DNA of 64,000 nt from NCBI GenBank assembly GCA_040879165.1, contig JBBDKV010000013.1, positions 62,001 through 126,000 on the forward strand, given 5' to 3'. Positions 1-8,217 of the stretch are shown in pieces. The number at the start of each line of letters is the position of its first letter. The stretch's first letter is position 1. The notes beneath the pieces were generated by a model. That model was given only the letters and a program-made list of their open reading frames with translations, was not told the DNA's origin and ran no database searches. The DNA is from JBBDKV01 sp040879165 (GTDB lineage Bacteria > Patescibacteriota > Microgenomatia > UBA1400 > PJMF01). A program made the position numbers and the translations under genes.

Positions 1-106
1 GCCGCGAGTGCGCGTCATCTGCCCGTTTCAACAGTAGTACGCGATCACCCGACCAGATAGCGCACTTTTGTAAAATTTTCACTGATTCTGTTAATTGATG
101 TGGCAT
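1..106 (-). CDS. NUDIX hydrolase, N-terminal fragment cut by the window edge
   Basis: An ATG at 106-104 on the minus strand opens a frame that stays open to base 1. The first 35 residues begin MPHQLTESVKILQKCAIWSG and continue with an R-V-L-L-L-K-R strand followed by an ADDAHSR segment. This is how many NUDIX proteins enter the strand before the PGKWDLPGG region, and that catalytic part lies beyond the window. The start codon is 4 bases past the sufC stop, so the gene is probably co-transcribed with sufC. The family call rests on the first strand only, because the Nudix box itself is not visible. Confidence 0.6.
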   Translation of the reverse strand, partial: MPHQLTESVKILQKCAIWSGDRVLLLKRADDAHSR

Positions 107-110
107 AGTT

Positions 111-875
111 TTATTTGGTTACTAATCCTTCATAGCCAGATTTTTCAAGCTTGGCAACCAGCTCAGAGCCGCCTGATTCAACGATCTTGCCCTTGACCAT
201 GACGTGGACAAAATCTGGTTTCAAATAGTCTAAAATTCTTTGATAATGCGTTATTACAAGCGTACCAGTATTCTGCTTGGTAATGATTTTTCTCACGCCG
301 TGAGCCACTTTCTTGATGGCGTCGATATCAAGTCCTGAATCTGTCTCGTCAAGTATGGCAAATTTTGGCTCTAATATAGCCATCTGCAAAATTTCAAGTT
401 GTTTTTTCTCGCCACCGCTAAAACCTTCATTAAGTCCTCTGGTTAAAAAGCTTTTATCTATGTTAAGTTCAGCTGCTACTGTCTGCAGATGTTTTCGAAA
501 ATCGAGCGCGCGTTGAAATTGACGCTCTGGCTCCGCTGAAAATCGAGCGGCATACGCCCGACGCAAAAAATTTTGGACACTGACCCCAGGTATTTCGACC
601 GGATACTGAAAAGCTAAGAACAGACCATGTTGCGCTCGCTCATCAGGTGATAACTCAAGAATTTCTTCGCCAGCCAACTTGACTGAACCACTTTTTACTT
701 CATAGGTGGGATGACCGGCTAGCGTGCTGGCCAACGTACTTTTCCCTGAACCATTTGGACCCATGATGGCATGGACTTCGCCAGGCTTGACGGTTAATGT
801 AATGCCACGCAAAATTGGGTCATCAGCTATGGAAACTTGTAATTTTGAAATAGCGAGATTTTTTGAAGCGCTCAT
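111..875 (-). CDS. sufC: SufC, Fe-S cluster assembly ATPase
   Basis: This is an ABC-type ATPase of 254 residues, the usual SufC length. Walker A is GPNGSGKST near residue 39, the signature is FSGGEKK, Walker B is FAILDETDSGLD and the switch histidine lies in VITHYQ. LAFQYPVEIPGV between Walker A and the signature is typical of SufC rather than of transport ATPases. In known systems SufC drives cluster assembly on the SufB-SufD scaffold in the cytoplasm. Neither scaffold gene is beside it: its neighbours are two NUDIX genes. Its ATG overlaps the stop of the upstream NUDIX gene (TGATG), which suggests translational coupling. Confidence 0.93.
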   Translation of the reverse strand: MSASKNLAISKLQVSIADDPILRGITLTVKPGEVHAIMGPNGSGKSTLASTLAGHPTYEVKSGSVKLAGEEILELSPDERAQHGLFLAFQYPVEIPGVSVQNFLRRAYAARFSAEPERQFQRALDFRKHLQTVAAELNIDKSFLTRGLNEGFSGGEKKQLEILQMAILEPKFAILDETDSGLDIDAIKKVAHGVRKIITKQNTGTLVITHYQRILDYLKPDFVHVMVKGKIVESGGSELVAKLEKSGYEGLVTK

Positions 876-1426
876 CAGGCAACCCTCTCTAAGTAAATGT
901 CAAAGACGTAACTCAATTCTTGGCGAATCGTGGGCAGTACATCAAGTGTTTGCAATTCTTTTTTGGTAAACCAACCAATATCTGTCGTCTCAACGGTGTC
1001 GCGGGTGTATTCTACACCAGATGTGGGTAAAACTAAATACAGGGCGTTGAAGTGCTGCTCACAGCCGCGCTGCCACTGCTCGACACGCTGATACTCTTCG
1101 CCATCTTTCAGCCGCGCTTGATAATTTTCTTGACTCACCCAGTGTAAGTTACTGGTAAGTGGGCTGGGATAAAATTCCTGAGGATTTTCAGCTGGCAAAT
1201 GAAAAAAGGGGTCAATTACTTGAACAGCGACGTCTGTTTCCTCTAAAACTTCACGTTCTGCCGCCTGGTGCGGCAGCTCATTTTCTTCGATATGTCCGCC
1301 TGGAGCCAGCCACAACCCAAGTTTGGCATGCTTGATAAGCAACATTTTATTATCATGTATCAACGCACCTGCTGCAGTATAACAAATTTTTGGTGTGACG
1401 GTTTTTTGACTCATAGCTTGTGTCAC
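875..1426 (-). CDS. NUDIX hydrolase
   Basis: This 183-residue protein carries a full Nudix box, GHIEENE-x7-REVLEETDV, which binds Mg2+ and hydrolyses a nucleoside-diphosphate-linked substrate. The small residue usually found near the end of the box is Asp here. The substrate cannot be read from the sequence; housecleaning of damaged nucleotides is one possibility. The first possible start is a GTG at 1426 that overlaps the stop of the upstream exonuclease gene as GTGA. An ATG four codons later (1414) is equally plausible, and neither has a clear ribosome binding site. The gene sits in a tight minus-strand run with the exonuclease and sufC. Confidence 0.88.
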   Translation of the reverse strand: MTQAMSQKTVTPKICYTAAGALIHDNKMLLIKHAKLGLWLAPGGHIEENELPHQAAEREVLEETDVAVQVIDPFFHLPAENPQEFYPSPLTSNLHWVSQENYQARLKDGEEYQRVEQWQRGCEQHFNALYLVLPTSGVEYTRDTVETTDIGWFTKKELQTLDVLPTIRQELSYVFDIYLERVA

Positions 1427-2007
1427 AGGAGGCTCATTTGCACACCAGCATTTTTTTGCGGAGTATAGCTAAAATCAACTTGACACTCGATCAGACGATT
1501 CCACTTGTTGCGAAATTTAACCAACCCTTTTTGCATTCCAAAATCATACACATCTCTAGTTACCGCAACGTCCTGCAAGCAATATTCTTTGAGTGCCCGC
1601 AAATTACCATCTCGATAATACTTTACCGCGTCCAATCCGCTCCCAGACTTGCCCAAACCAAGCGTCTCCTGTGCCACTGCATCTAAACCAATACGGTGGC
1701 CAGCACTCTTTTTAATCCGCTCCAGTAAATCAAGCGTGGGCAACGTAGCAATGTCACCTTTGTAATACGGCACAAATGTCTGCATGTCAAAATCATCAAT
1801 ATTGAAGCCAATTAACACATCAGCTTTTTCTAAAATGGGAAATAATTTTGGCAAATCCTCTTCAAAAAAACTCAGCATCTCCCCAGAGCCACTGCTTCCC
1901 TCGCGCACACAAGCGCCTACAAAAGAAACTCCCAGTCGGTCTGGAAAGTTACCGCCCACTTCGTCAAAAATTTTCTTGGTTTCTACATCTAAAATGACTT
2001 GCAACAT
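1423..2007 (-). CDS. DEDDy-type 3'-5' exonuclease (RNase H-like fold)
   Basis: The protein has 194 residues. Exo I is the LDVETKK strand with the D-x-E pair. A GFNIDDFD segment holds the second acidic site. YCLQDVAVTRD gives the Y-x3-D spacing of DEDDy exonucleases. It is a single domain with no polymerase or helicase attached, resembling YprB-like RNase H-fold exonucleases. The ATG at 2007 was chosen because the frame upstream runs into low-complexity bases and a scaffold gap. The substrate, DNA or RNA, is unknown. The stop overlaps the next gene's GTG start. Confidence 0.78.
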   Translation of the reverse strand: MLQVILDVETKKIFDEVGGNFPDRLGVSFVGACVREGSSGSGEMLSFFEEDLPKLFPILEKADVLIGFNIDDFDMQTFVPYYKGDIATLPTLDLLERIKKSAGHRIGLDAVAQETLGLGKSGSGLDAVKYYRDGNLRALKEYCLQDVAVTRDVYDFGMQKGLVKFRNKWNRLIECQVDFSYTPQKNAGVQMSLL

Positions 2008-2014
2008 AGCAGGT

Positions 2015-2106
2015 GTGCAGCGCCCCCCCCCCCCGCGGGGCCGCCAATAATAAAAAAAAATAAAAAAATNNNNNNNNNNGCGCCCCCCCAAGGCGGGGCG
2101 CTGCAC
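2015..2106. terminator. GC-rich hairpin interrupted by a 10-N scaffold gap (2070-2079)
   Basis: GTGCAGCGCCCC at 2015-2026 pairs perfectly with GGGGCGCTGCAC at 2095-2106. Between them lie a run of C, an A-rich tract and ten N. The right side alone also folds (GCGCCCC near 2080 against GGGGCGC). The likeliest reading is one strong intergenic hairpin, probably the terminator between the superoxide dismutase and exonuclease genes, at which the assembly broke. The poly-C and A-rich bases next to the N run should not be trusted. Confidence 0.6.
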
Positions 2107-2127
2107 TAATTTCAAAATCTAAAAATA

Positions 2128-2739
2128 TTAGGCCACCGCTTCAGTAAATCGGCGCTCAACTGCGTCCCAGTTTACCACATTCCAAAAAGCTTCAATATAG
2201 TCAGGACGCTTATTCTGATATTTCAAGTAATAGGCGTGTTCCCAGACGTCCAGTCCAAGAATTGGCGTATCACCCTTCATCAGCGGCGAATCTTGATTTG
2301 GTGTGCTATAGACACTCAGCGAGCCATTTTTATCGACCACTAACCAAGCCCAACCTGAACCAAACTGCCCCGCTGCTGCATCAGCAAACTTCTGCTTGAA
2401 GTCTGCAAATGTCCCAAAAGCACTTTTAACCGCCTCCTCAAGTACTCCACTTGGTTGCGCATCACTTTGTTTGTTCAGAACGCTCCAGAATAACGAGTGA
2501 TTGACGTGTCCACCACCATGATTGCGGACTGCCGTTTGAATAGTCTCGGGTACTGCGTCAAAATCTCTCAACAACTCCTCAACTGACTTTTCTTGCAAAT
2601 CTGCGTGCCCCTCAAGTGCAGCATTTAATTTATCAATATAAGCTTGGTGATGTTTGGTATGATGAATTTCCATAGTCTTGGCGTCAATATATGGCTCAAG
2701 AGCATCGTATTGGTAATCAAGCGTAGGTAAAGTATGCAT
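2128..2739 (-). CDS. sodA: Fe/Mn superoxide dismutase, probably Mn type
   Basis: The 203-residue protein dismutates superoxide to peroxide and oxygen in the cytoplasm. Metal ligands are visible as His26, His81, Asp164 and His168 (LDVWEHAYY). The GGGHVNH segment before His81 and QFGSGWAWL near residue 125 are typical of Mn or cambialistic members. AAGGGA before the ATG serves as ribosome binding site. The gene stands alone between hairpins. It implies at least occasional oxygen exposure. The metal preference is inference. Confidence 0.93.
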   Translation of the reverse strand: MHTLPTLDYQYDALEPYIDAKTMEIHHTKHHQAYIDKLNAALEGHADLQEKSVEELLRDFDAVPETIQTAVRNHGGGHVNHSLFWSVLNKQSDAQPSGVLEEAVKSAFGTFADFKQKFADAAAGQFGSGWAWLVVDKNGSLSVYSTPNQDSPLMKGDTPILGLDVWEHAYYLKYQNKRPDYIEAFWNVVNWDAVERRFTEAVA

Positions 2740-2847
2740 ACGTCCCTTTCAATAGTTTTTACACATGTTTAATTGTAGACTACCAAACCTCTTAGCAGAT
2801 ATCAAGAGGAAGTGCTAGTTTTCTGCGCGCTGTTTTTGAGCAACAAA

Positions 2848-2876
2848 AAACCCCGCACCTTGATGGTGCGGGGTTT
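2848..2876 (-). terminator. Rho-independent terminator
   Basis: AAACCCCGCACC and GGTGCGGGGTTT form a perfect 12-bp stem with a 5-base loop. On the minus strand it is followed by a run of T. It lies just past the stop of the small acidic gene at 2893 and upstream of the superoxide dismutase gene. Confidence 0.9.
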
Positions 2877-2892
2877 GATATGACACATTACG

Positions 2893-3069
2893 TTATTTAG
2901 AATCGTCTGAATCTCCACCATGCTTGTCAATCCAATCCCCGATCACATCCTGATTTTGCTCAGCTTTTTCTTCAGTTACTGGCTGAGTTTGTGGAACGTC
3001 ATCAGAGGGACTCTTGTCATCCTCATCATCTTTACGTCCACGAAAGTCACCTTCAATGTTCTTCAGCAT
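2893..3069 (-). CDS. Small acidic protein, function unknown
   Basis: A 58-residue, strongly acidic protein: a short basic start (MLKNIEGDFRGRK) is followed by Asp/Glu-rich, low-complexity sequence ending GGDSDDSK. The ATG at 3069 was chosen because AGGAGAG lies about 6 bases before it; an in-frame ATG further upstream has no such site. No membrane segment, cysteine or known motif is visible. It is followed directly by a strong terminator, so it may be its own transcription unit. Expression is likely given the ribosome binding site and terminator. Confidence 0.6.
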   Translation of the reverse strand: MLKNIEGDFRGRKDDEDDKSPSDDVPQTQPVTEEKAEQNQDVIGDWIDKHGGDSDDSK

Positions 3070-3175
3070 ATTTTTCTCTCCTACATATTTACTACTCACA
3101 TATAGTATACTTTTTTCATCAAAATCATTCAACTACCAGTATTGGAAATTGATTGCTAGATAAAAATTACTAGCA

Positions 3176-3367
3176 CTACTCAGATTTTGGCAATTTAAAC
3201 TCGCTATACATGGCAGAACTTATAGCCCGCGCCCGCACTTCTGCCATTATCTGCGCTGGTGTTAAGCCCGAACTGGCTTCATCAGTAGGAGTAATCTCAT
3301 CTACCTGACTCAAGTCACTCACAGCTTCAGCTGGTGTAGCACTATTTCGATCTGGAGAAAGTGGCAT
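3176..3367 (-). CDS. Small hypothetical protein
   Basis: This 63-residue protein has a Ser/Thr/Asp-rich N-terminal half and a helical second half (LTPAQIMAEVRARAIS). A very strong ribosome binding site, GGGAGGTGA, sits about 5 bases before the ATG at 3367 and fixes the start. No family is recognised. It lies between the aldolase-like gene and the acidic small protein on the same strand. Confidence 0.55.
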   Translation of the reverse strand: MPLSPDRNSATPAEAVSDLSQVDEITPTDEASSGLTPAQIMAEVRARAISSAMYSEFKLPKSE

Positions 3368-3408
3368 ACTCACCTCCCTTATATAACCCACTCATACTGA
3401 GTCATATT

Positions 3409-4263
3409 TTAAACCTTTTCACCCTCTGTGCAACCCTCGGCAACAATTCGCTGCATCTCCAGCACTCGATCTCGACCTGTCCCGGTAATAAATTTCTCAA
3501 CCAAACTCATCTCAAAAGTTGCGTCCTTCTCCAAAACAGGCAAAAATTGTTCCAGTCCCAGAAAGCCCCGTGCGCCACCCTCCAACGCTATCCGCAGCTG
3601 CTCCTTAAACGAATCGTAAGCGGTCTCTCGACTGGTCAAAATCCATGGCACGTCAAGCTCAGCTGTCACGGTCACTGCGCCCAAAGCGTCCAGCGGATAT
3701 TCCAGCGCCAGCAAAGAACAATACTTACGTATGTCACGAATGGCAGCTAACTGCACCTCTGGAAATGTTTTGACATACTCCGCCTCTGTGCCCTCGATAT
3801 ACACCAACAGCTCCACCAATAAATCAATCCCCTCATGCTGACAATAATCATAGAGCTCAGCCAGCATCATCAGCTTTGTGCGCGCCTCCGCTTCTTGCGG
3901 ATGGTAAAAAAGTTCTAACTTTGCCAGTGAATAATTATTGCGCACTGACTCCACTCCCCACTGAGAAAGTAGTATCGGAACAGACAATGGGTCAGGCTGA
4001 TCAAATCTTCGCTCTAGACAAAAAATCGGCCCCGTCTCTTCAGCCTTTTTAAGTAGCGCCTCATAGCCCAGCTGTGGACTGAGCACTACACCACTCATAC
4101 TCGAACTATATCCTTGCATCAATACCGAAATAACAGCATTTAATTGAACAACATCCTCCGCTTGAGATACATCCAGATGCAACTGGCTCGCCAGCGGCAA
4201 CAATTGATCAAGTGCCAACAGGCTATATCCAGCTTCGGTAGTTTGTATGGCAGGTAGTTTCAC
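3409..4263 (-). CDS. LacD/DUF2090-like class I aldolase homologue, probably lacking the catalytic lysine
   Basis: The 284-residue TIM-barrel-like protein resembles tagatose-1,6-bisphosphate aldolase (LacD) and DUF2090 proteins: LSPQLGYEAL, then LLSQWGVESV with AKLELFYHPQ, and a C-terminal GGARGFLGLEQFL phosphate-loop-like segment. Where LacD has its Schiff-base lysine in LKVEVP, this protein reads LALEYP, so the lysine appears to be alanine. It may be inactive, mechanistically different, or regulatory. The start is GTG at 4263, with no strong ribosome binding site. No sugar-phosphate genes lie nearby. The fold assignment is moderately sure; the activity is open. Confidence 0.55.
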   Translation of the reverse strand: MKLPAIQTTEAGYSLLALDQLLPLASQLHLDVSQAEDVVQLNAVISVLMQGYSSSMSGVVLSPQLGYEALLKKAEETGPIFCLERRFDQPDPLSVPILLSQWGVESVRNNYSLAKLELFYHPQEAEARTKLMMLAELYDYCQHEGIDLLVELLVYIEGTEAEYVKTFPEVQLAAIRDIRKYCSLLALEYPLDALGAVTVTAELDVPWILTSRETAYDSFKEQLRIALEGGARGFLGLEQFLPVLEKDATFEMSLVEKFITGTGRDRVLEMQRIVAEGCTEGEKV

Positions 4264-4304
4264 AGTAACAGTATACCTGGGGTTTGCTGAAAAATAAAAG
4301 AGGC

Positions 4305-4991
4305 TTACGCGTAGGATTTTTGATCGGCATGCAACTGACCATTCAGATCACCTGCTACTTTGAAAAGCACCAGCACCACTACATAGATATAAAATATCTC
4401 AAAGTACTGGTCTAAGAATGCCCCAAATACAAGCGCCATATGTAACGCGATGCTTTTACCAGAATACAACTTTTGTACCTCAGCATAGGATACAGATTTA
4501 TATTGCTTTTTGATGACAAAATGAGTAATGAAATTATACAAATGAAAAACGCCATAACCAGCCATCATCCAGACCAGTGTTTGATAATGAATATCTGGAT
4601 GCGGCAAAACCGAAAGCACCCCTGGGTCATCCAATTGCGGGGCTTGTACGTTGTACATTGTCTGTAAAAAAATATATAAAAACAGGACTGCAAAGAAAAT
4701 AAAATGTAGTGCGCTTTTTGCCCGAGATTCTTGAGTCTGAGTCTCAGATATAATTGACGGCGCAACTTTCCCCTGCGCAGTGATGATTTTAACGACTGTA
4801 AAAACAGCAATCACCACTGTTTCAGTCCAATACGACAATAAAATCTGTAGTGCACTCCAGTCGAAAAAAAACATCCCTACCAGAGGGATGCTGTTGAGAA
4901 TCAGGATTGGCAAAATGACTGATACGCCACTCGCCAATCCTGATCTCGTAATTTCTTTTTGATTTACTGCAAATGATACTCTGATTTGCAT
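4305..4991 (-). CDS. DUF6498-like multi-pass membrane protein
   Basis: This 228-residue protein has about five or six hydrophobic helices. The FFDWSALQILLSYWTETVVI segment near residue 42 is characteristic of DUF6498 proteins, whose function is unknown. A second membrane cluster spans roughly residues 90-225. It follows pnp by 11 bases on the same strand and is probably transcribed with it. There are no catalytic motifs I can name. Confidence 0.6.
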   Translation of the reverse strand: MQIRVSFAVNQKEITRSGLASGVSVILPILILNSIPLVGMFFFDWSALQILLSYWTETVVIAVFTVVKIITAQGKVAPSIISETQTQESRAKSALHFIFFAVLFLYIFLQTMYNVQAPQLDDPGVLSVLPHPDIHYQTLVWMMAGYGVFHLYNFITHFVIKKQYKSVSYAEVQKLYSGKSIALHMALVFGAFLDQYFEIFYIYVVVLVLFKVAGDLNGQLHADQKSYA

Positions 4992-5002
4992 AGAAGCTCG
5001 GT

Positions 5003-7330
5003 CTAGCGCCTGCCGCCGCGATCGCCGCCTCGGTCGCCATCTCCGCGTCCACCTCTGTAGCCACCTGAGCGACCACCTTGAGATCTACCACCACCGCGTC
5101 GATCATCGCCACTGCCGCCACCATCGCGCCCTCCATCTCGACCACCTCTAAATTGAGGACGATCTGATTGATTGGAGCGAGCAGCTTCTGCTTCTTCAGG
5201 TGTCAGCATGGTCAGAGAAATTTTGCCGTCGTCTTTGAAATTTTCAATTCTGACGTGCACACTATCTCCTAGCTTGACGATATCACTGGCATCTTTAACA
5301 AAGTCAGTAGACATTGCAGAAACGTGTACCAGTCCTTCTCGACCTGGCAAGTACTCGACAAATGCGCCGTAGCCTTCAACTCGAGTGACAATACCATCAA
5401 ATTCATCACCAATATCAATTGAGCGAGTCATGTCGGTAATGATTTGCTTTGCTGCAGCAATCTTTTCAGCATCAGGTGAGGAAATATTAACCAGACCGAC
5501 CCCGCGTTCTTTGTCTTCATCAATATCGATTTGCGCACCTGATTCCTCAATGATCTGCTTAATCATCTTGCCACCTGGACCAATCAACTCACCAATTTTA
5601 CTGGCAGGTACAGTGACTTGCTCAATCTTCGGCGCATACGTTGACAACTCAGTACGAGGTGCATCCAGACATTCCATCATTTTACCCATAATGTGTTCGC
5701 GAGATTTCTTAGCCTGATCGAGTGCTTCCTCTAGAATTTTTCGAGAAACGCCAGTCAACTTAATATCCATCTGGATTGCTGTAATACCCTCAGAGGTACC
5801 TGCAACCTTAAAGTCCATATCGCCGACATGATCTTCCAAGCCTTGAATATCAGAGAGTACACTGTACTCATCTCCTTCGCTCATCAGTCCCATAGCAATA
5901 CCTGCCACTGGGCGCTTGATTGGCACACCTGCTGCCATCAGAGACAAAGTAGAACCACAGACCGAAGCCATCGAGGTCGAACCATTTGAGCTCATGATTT
6001 CACTGACAACATGAATGGCATAGGGAAACTCTTCTTGAGATGGAAGCATTGGGATCAGCGCTCTTTCAGCTAATGCACCATGACCAATTTCTCTGCGCTT
6101 TGGAAAGCCAAATCGACCAGCTTCACCAGATGCATATGGAGGCATATTGTAGTGATGCATGTAGTGACGAACTTCTTCGCCTTCTAGACTCTCAATGAAC
6201 TGTCCCAGACTTGGCGCACCAAGTGTGGTAATGGTCACACCTTGGGTTGCTCCGCGCTTAAACATAGCACTGCCATGAGTTCTTGGGAACACGTCCACTT
6301 CGCACCAGATTTGACGCACTTCGTCCAACTTTCGTCCATCAGGGCGAATTTTTTCTGAAATGATCATTTTGCGAGCGATTTTCTTAGTCACATCACCAAG
6401 TGCAGCAGAAACCTCTCCTGCAGAGTATTGGTCTGACTCATCTTTGATTTTTTCATTCAAAGTAGCTGCCACTTTTTCAGTTAGCTCAGTTGTATCAACT
6501 GGCAACAAGCGACCCTTTTGCTCAACCACCTCGCGCAGCTCAGATGCGTGCTCGTCCATCAAGTGATCAATTATTGCTTGCTTGCGAGTAACCGCAGCTT
6601 CATCAATATCGACCAGCTCGACTTTTTCCTTGCCGACTTCTTTGACAACTGCCTCAACTTGTTTGCAAATATCACCCAAGATTTCTTGAGCCTTAATCAA
6701 GCCTTCAATCATTGTCGACTCTTCAATTTCATTTGCTCCAGCCTCAACCATCACAATCGTGGAAGCACTACCAGAAACAATCAAATCCAGATCACTCGTT
6801 TCCTGCTCGCTCATAGTTGGATTAATTAGAAATTTTTCGCCATCCTTCTGATAACCGATACGCAGACCGCTAATTGGTCCTTCAAAGGGAATATCAGAAA
6901 TGGTCAGCGCCAATGTACTGCCAAGTAGCGCTAGCATATCTGGCTCATTTTCGCCATCATAGGAGAAAACAGTGTTGATTACTTGGACTTCGTTGGTGAT
7001 GCCATCAGGGAACATTGGACGCAGTGAACGATCGATCACTCGAGCACTGAGGATGGTATCGTCACTAGGACGACCATCACGCTTAACCCAGCGAGAACCT
7101 TTAATAATTCCGCCAGCATAGAGTTTTTCTGCGAACTCAACTGACAGTGGAAAGTAGCCCAAATTGACTTTGCGACCGAGCGCCACAGTAGTGTGAACGA
7201 CTGTTTCACCACAAGTGACCAGCACCGCAGCACTGACTTGTTCAGAGAACTTACCAACCTCAATAGTGACTGTTTTGTCACCAATCTTGAGATCTTTTGT
7301 ATATGTTTTTGGGTAGAGTGGATATGACAT
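5003..7330 (-). CDS. pnp: Polyribonucleotide nucleotidyltransferase with an RGG-rich tail
   Basis: PNPase degrades RNA phosphorolytically from the 3' end. Two RNase PH domains are present; the second has GDMDFKVAGTSEGITAIQMD with the catalytic aspartates. A KH domain (IGELIGPGGKMIKQI) and an S1 domain (GIVTRVEGYGAFVEYL) follow. Residues 727-775 form a Gly/Arg/Asp tail rich in RGG units, longer and more repetitive than usual. The ATG at 7330 (775 residues) fits the family start, with GAGGAA just upstream; the frame extends 40 codons further without homology. It ends the nusA-infB-rpsO-pnp cluster. Confidence 0.96.
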   Translation of the reverse strand: MSYPLYPKTYTKDLKIGDKTVTIEVGKFSEQVSAAVLVTCGETVVHTTVALGRKVNLGYFPLSVEFAEKLYAGGIIKGSRWVKRDGRPSDDTILSARVIDRSLRPMFPDGITNEVQVINTVFSYDGENEPDMLALLGSTLALTISDIPFEGPISGLRIGYQKDGEKFLINPTMSEQETSDLDLIVSGSASTIVMVEAGANEIEESTMIEGLIKAQEILGDICKQVEAVVKEVGKEKVELVDIDEAAVTRKQAIIDHLMDEHASELREVVEQKGRLLPVDTTELTEKVAATLNEKIKDESDQYSAGEVSAALGDVTKKIARKMIISEKIRPDGRKLDEVRQIWCEVDVFPRTHGSAMFKRGATQGVTITTLGAPSLGQFIESLEGEEVRHYMHHYNMPPYASGEAGRFGFPKRREIGHGALAERALIPMLPSQEEFPYAIHVVSEIMSSNGSTSMASVCGSTLSLMAAGVPIKRPVAGIAMGLMSEGDEYSVLSDIQGLEDHVGDMDFKVAGTSEGITAIQMDIKLTGVSRKILEEALDQAKKSREHIMGKMMECLDAPRTELSTYAPKIEQVTVPASKIGELIGPGGKMIKQIIEESGAQIDIDEDKERGVGLVNISSPDAEKIAAAKQIITDMTRSIDIGDEFDGIVTRVEGYGAFVEYLPGREGLVHVSAMSTDFVKDASDIVKLGDSVHVRIENFKDDGKISLTMLTPEEAEAARSNQSDRPQFRGGRDGGRDGGGSGDDRRGGGRSQGGRSGGYRGGRGDGDRGGDRGGRR

Positions 7331-7491
7331 TTCCTCGACCTTTCTGTGATTTAGCATCATCAGCGGCGAGGATTCTGGAGAAAGGGCAATTGCGAGCCGA
7401 CATCTGCGCGACTTCTGGGGAAATTCCCATCTCTCTCGAATACTCAGCACCTGCTGAAGATTGTGTTACTAGAGGTAGTATAGCATAGAAT

Positions 7492-8124
7492 TTATTCTTC
7501 TTGGTTGGCATCTATTGGTGAAGAACGATCTGGATAGGAATATGGCGAAATGCTGTCGTCTACTGGAGTCGATACAATAGCGGGAGCATCGCCTTCTTCA
7601 CTGCCCGGCTTCTCTACTGCCTCGGATAGTTTCTCAACAATTATTGCTTTTAGCTCGTTCCACTTCTTTACTGTTGTCGGCCCTATATTTCTATAACGCA
7701 ATAACTCCTTATCATTCATTGAAACCATCTGAAAAGGGGTTAATCCTAACCTATAAAATGCTTTAGATTCCTTTGTGGTAAACCCATGTTGCTTAAACCA
7801 ACGAACAACAGCTTCAGACTTCAAAAGCTGTTCATCAGTAGGTATTACATGCATTGGAAATTCGAGCTTTTTACTCTTTTCTCCAGTCTCACTCTCAGTA
7901 GCCAAGCTCTCGAGAAGTACTATCTGCATCTCAAGCACCAGTCTATAGATCTCCTTAATCATTGGTCTAGCAAGTGTATCAGACACACCATCTTGTCGTA
8001 ATTCAGATAGAATAGCGTCTAATTGTTCTCTAATGGGCAAGACTTGATCACTGTGAGTTAGTTGATCTAACCTAGATGAAGATTGGTGTTGCTCAGCATT
8101 TAAACCTGATTCTGGATGATTCAT
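7492..8124 (-). CDS. Hypothetical protein with a helix-hairpin-helix-like segment
   Basis: In this 210-residue protein the middle part, LGLTPFQMVSMNDKELLRYR followed by NIGPTTVKKWNEL, looks like the helix-hairpin-helix fold of the RNA polymerase alpha C-terminal domain (LGL...L...NIG...). The ends are polar, Ser/Glu/Pro-rich and probably disordered. A nucleic-acid-binding role is inference. It lies inside the conserved rpsO-pnp interval, which usually has no gene. Its own TATACT box lies 8 bases before the ATG. Confidence 0.5.
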   Translation of the reverse strand: MNHPESGLNAEQHQSSSRLDQLTHSDQVLPIREQLDAILSELRQDGVSDTLARPMIKEIYRLVLEMQIVLLESLATESETGEKSKKLEFPMHVIPTDEQLLKSEAVVRWFKQHGFTTKESKAFYRLGLTPFQMVSMNDKELLRYRNIGPTTVKKWNELKAIIVEKLSEAVEKPGSEEGDAPAIVSTPVDDSISPYSYPDRSSPIDANQEE

Positions 8125-8132
8125 AGAACATT

Positions 8133-8141
8133 AGTATATCA
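8133..8141 (-). promoter_or_regulatory. Extended -10 promoter (TGATATACT) for the gene at 8124
   Basis: On the minus strand TGATATACT ends 8 bases before the ATG, so the mRNA leader would be one base or none. I see no matching -35 box. Confidence 0.45.
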
Positions 8142-8217
8142 TACCAGTCTAAAATATGACTAAGATTATTTTGTAAAAACTACAAATAAAGGATAAAAAT
8201 TGACTTATTCTCAAAAA

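Noticed and set aside
2008..2115. N-terminal extension of the DEDDy exonuclease through the gap
   Set aside because: It crosses ten N and low-complexity artefact bases; the family begins at the MLQVILDVE segment.
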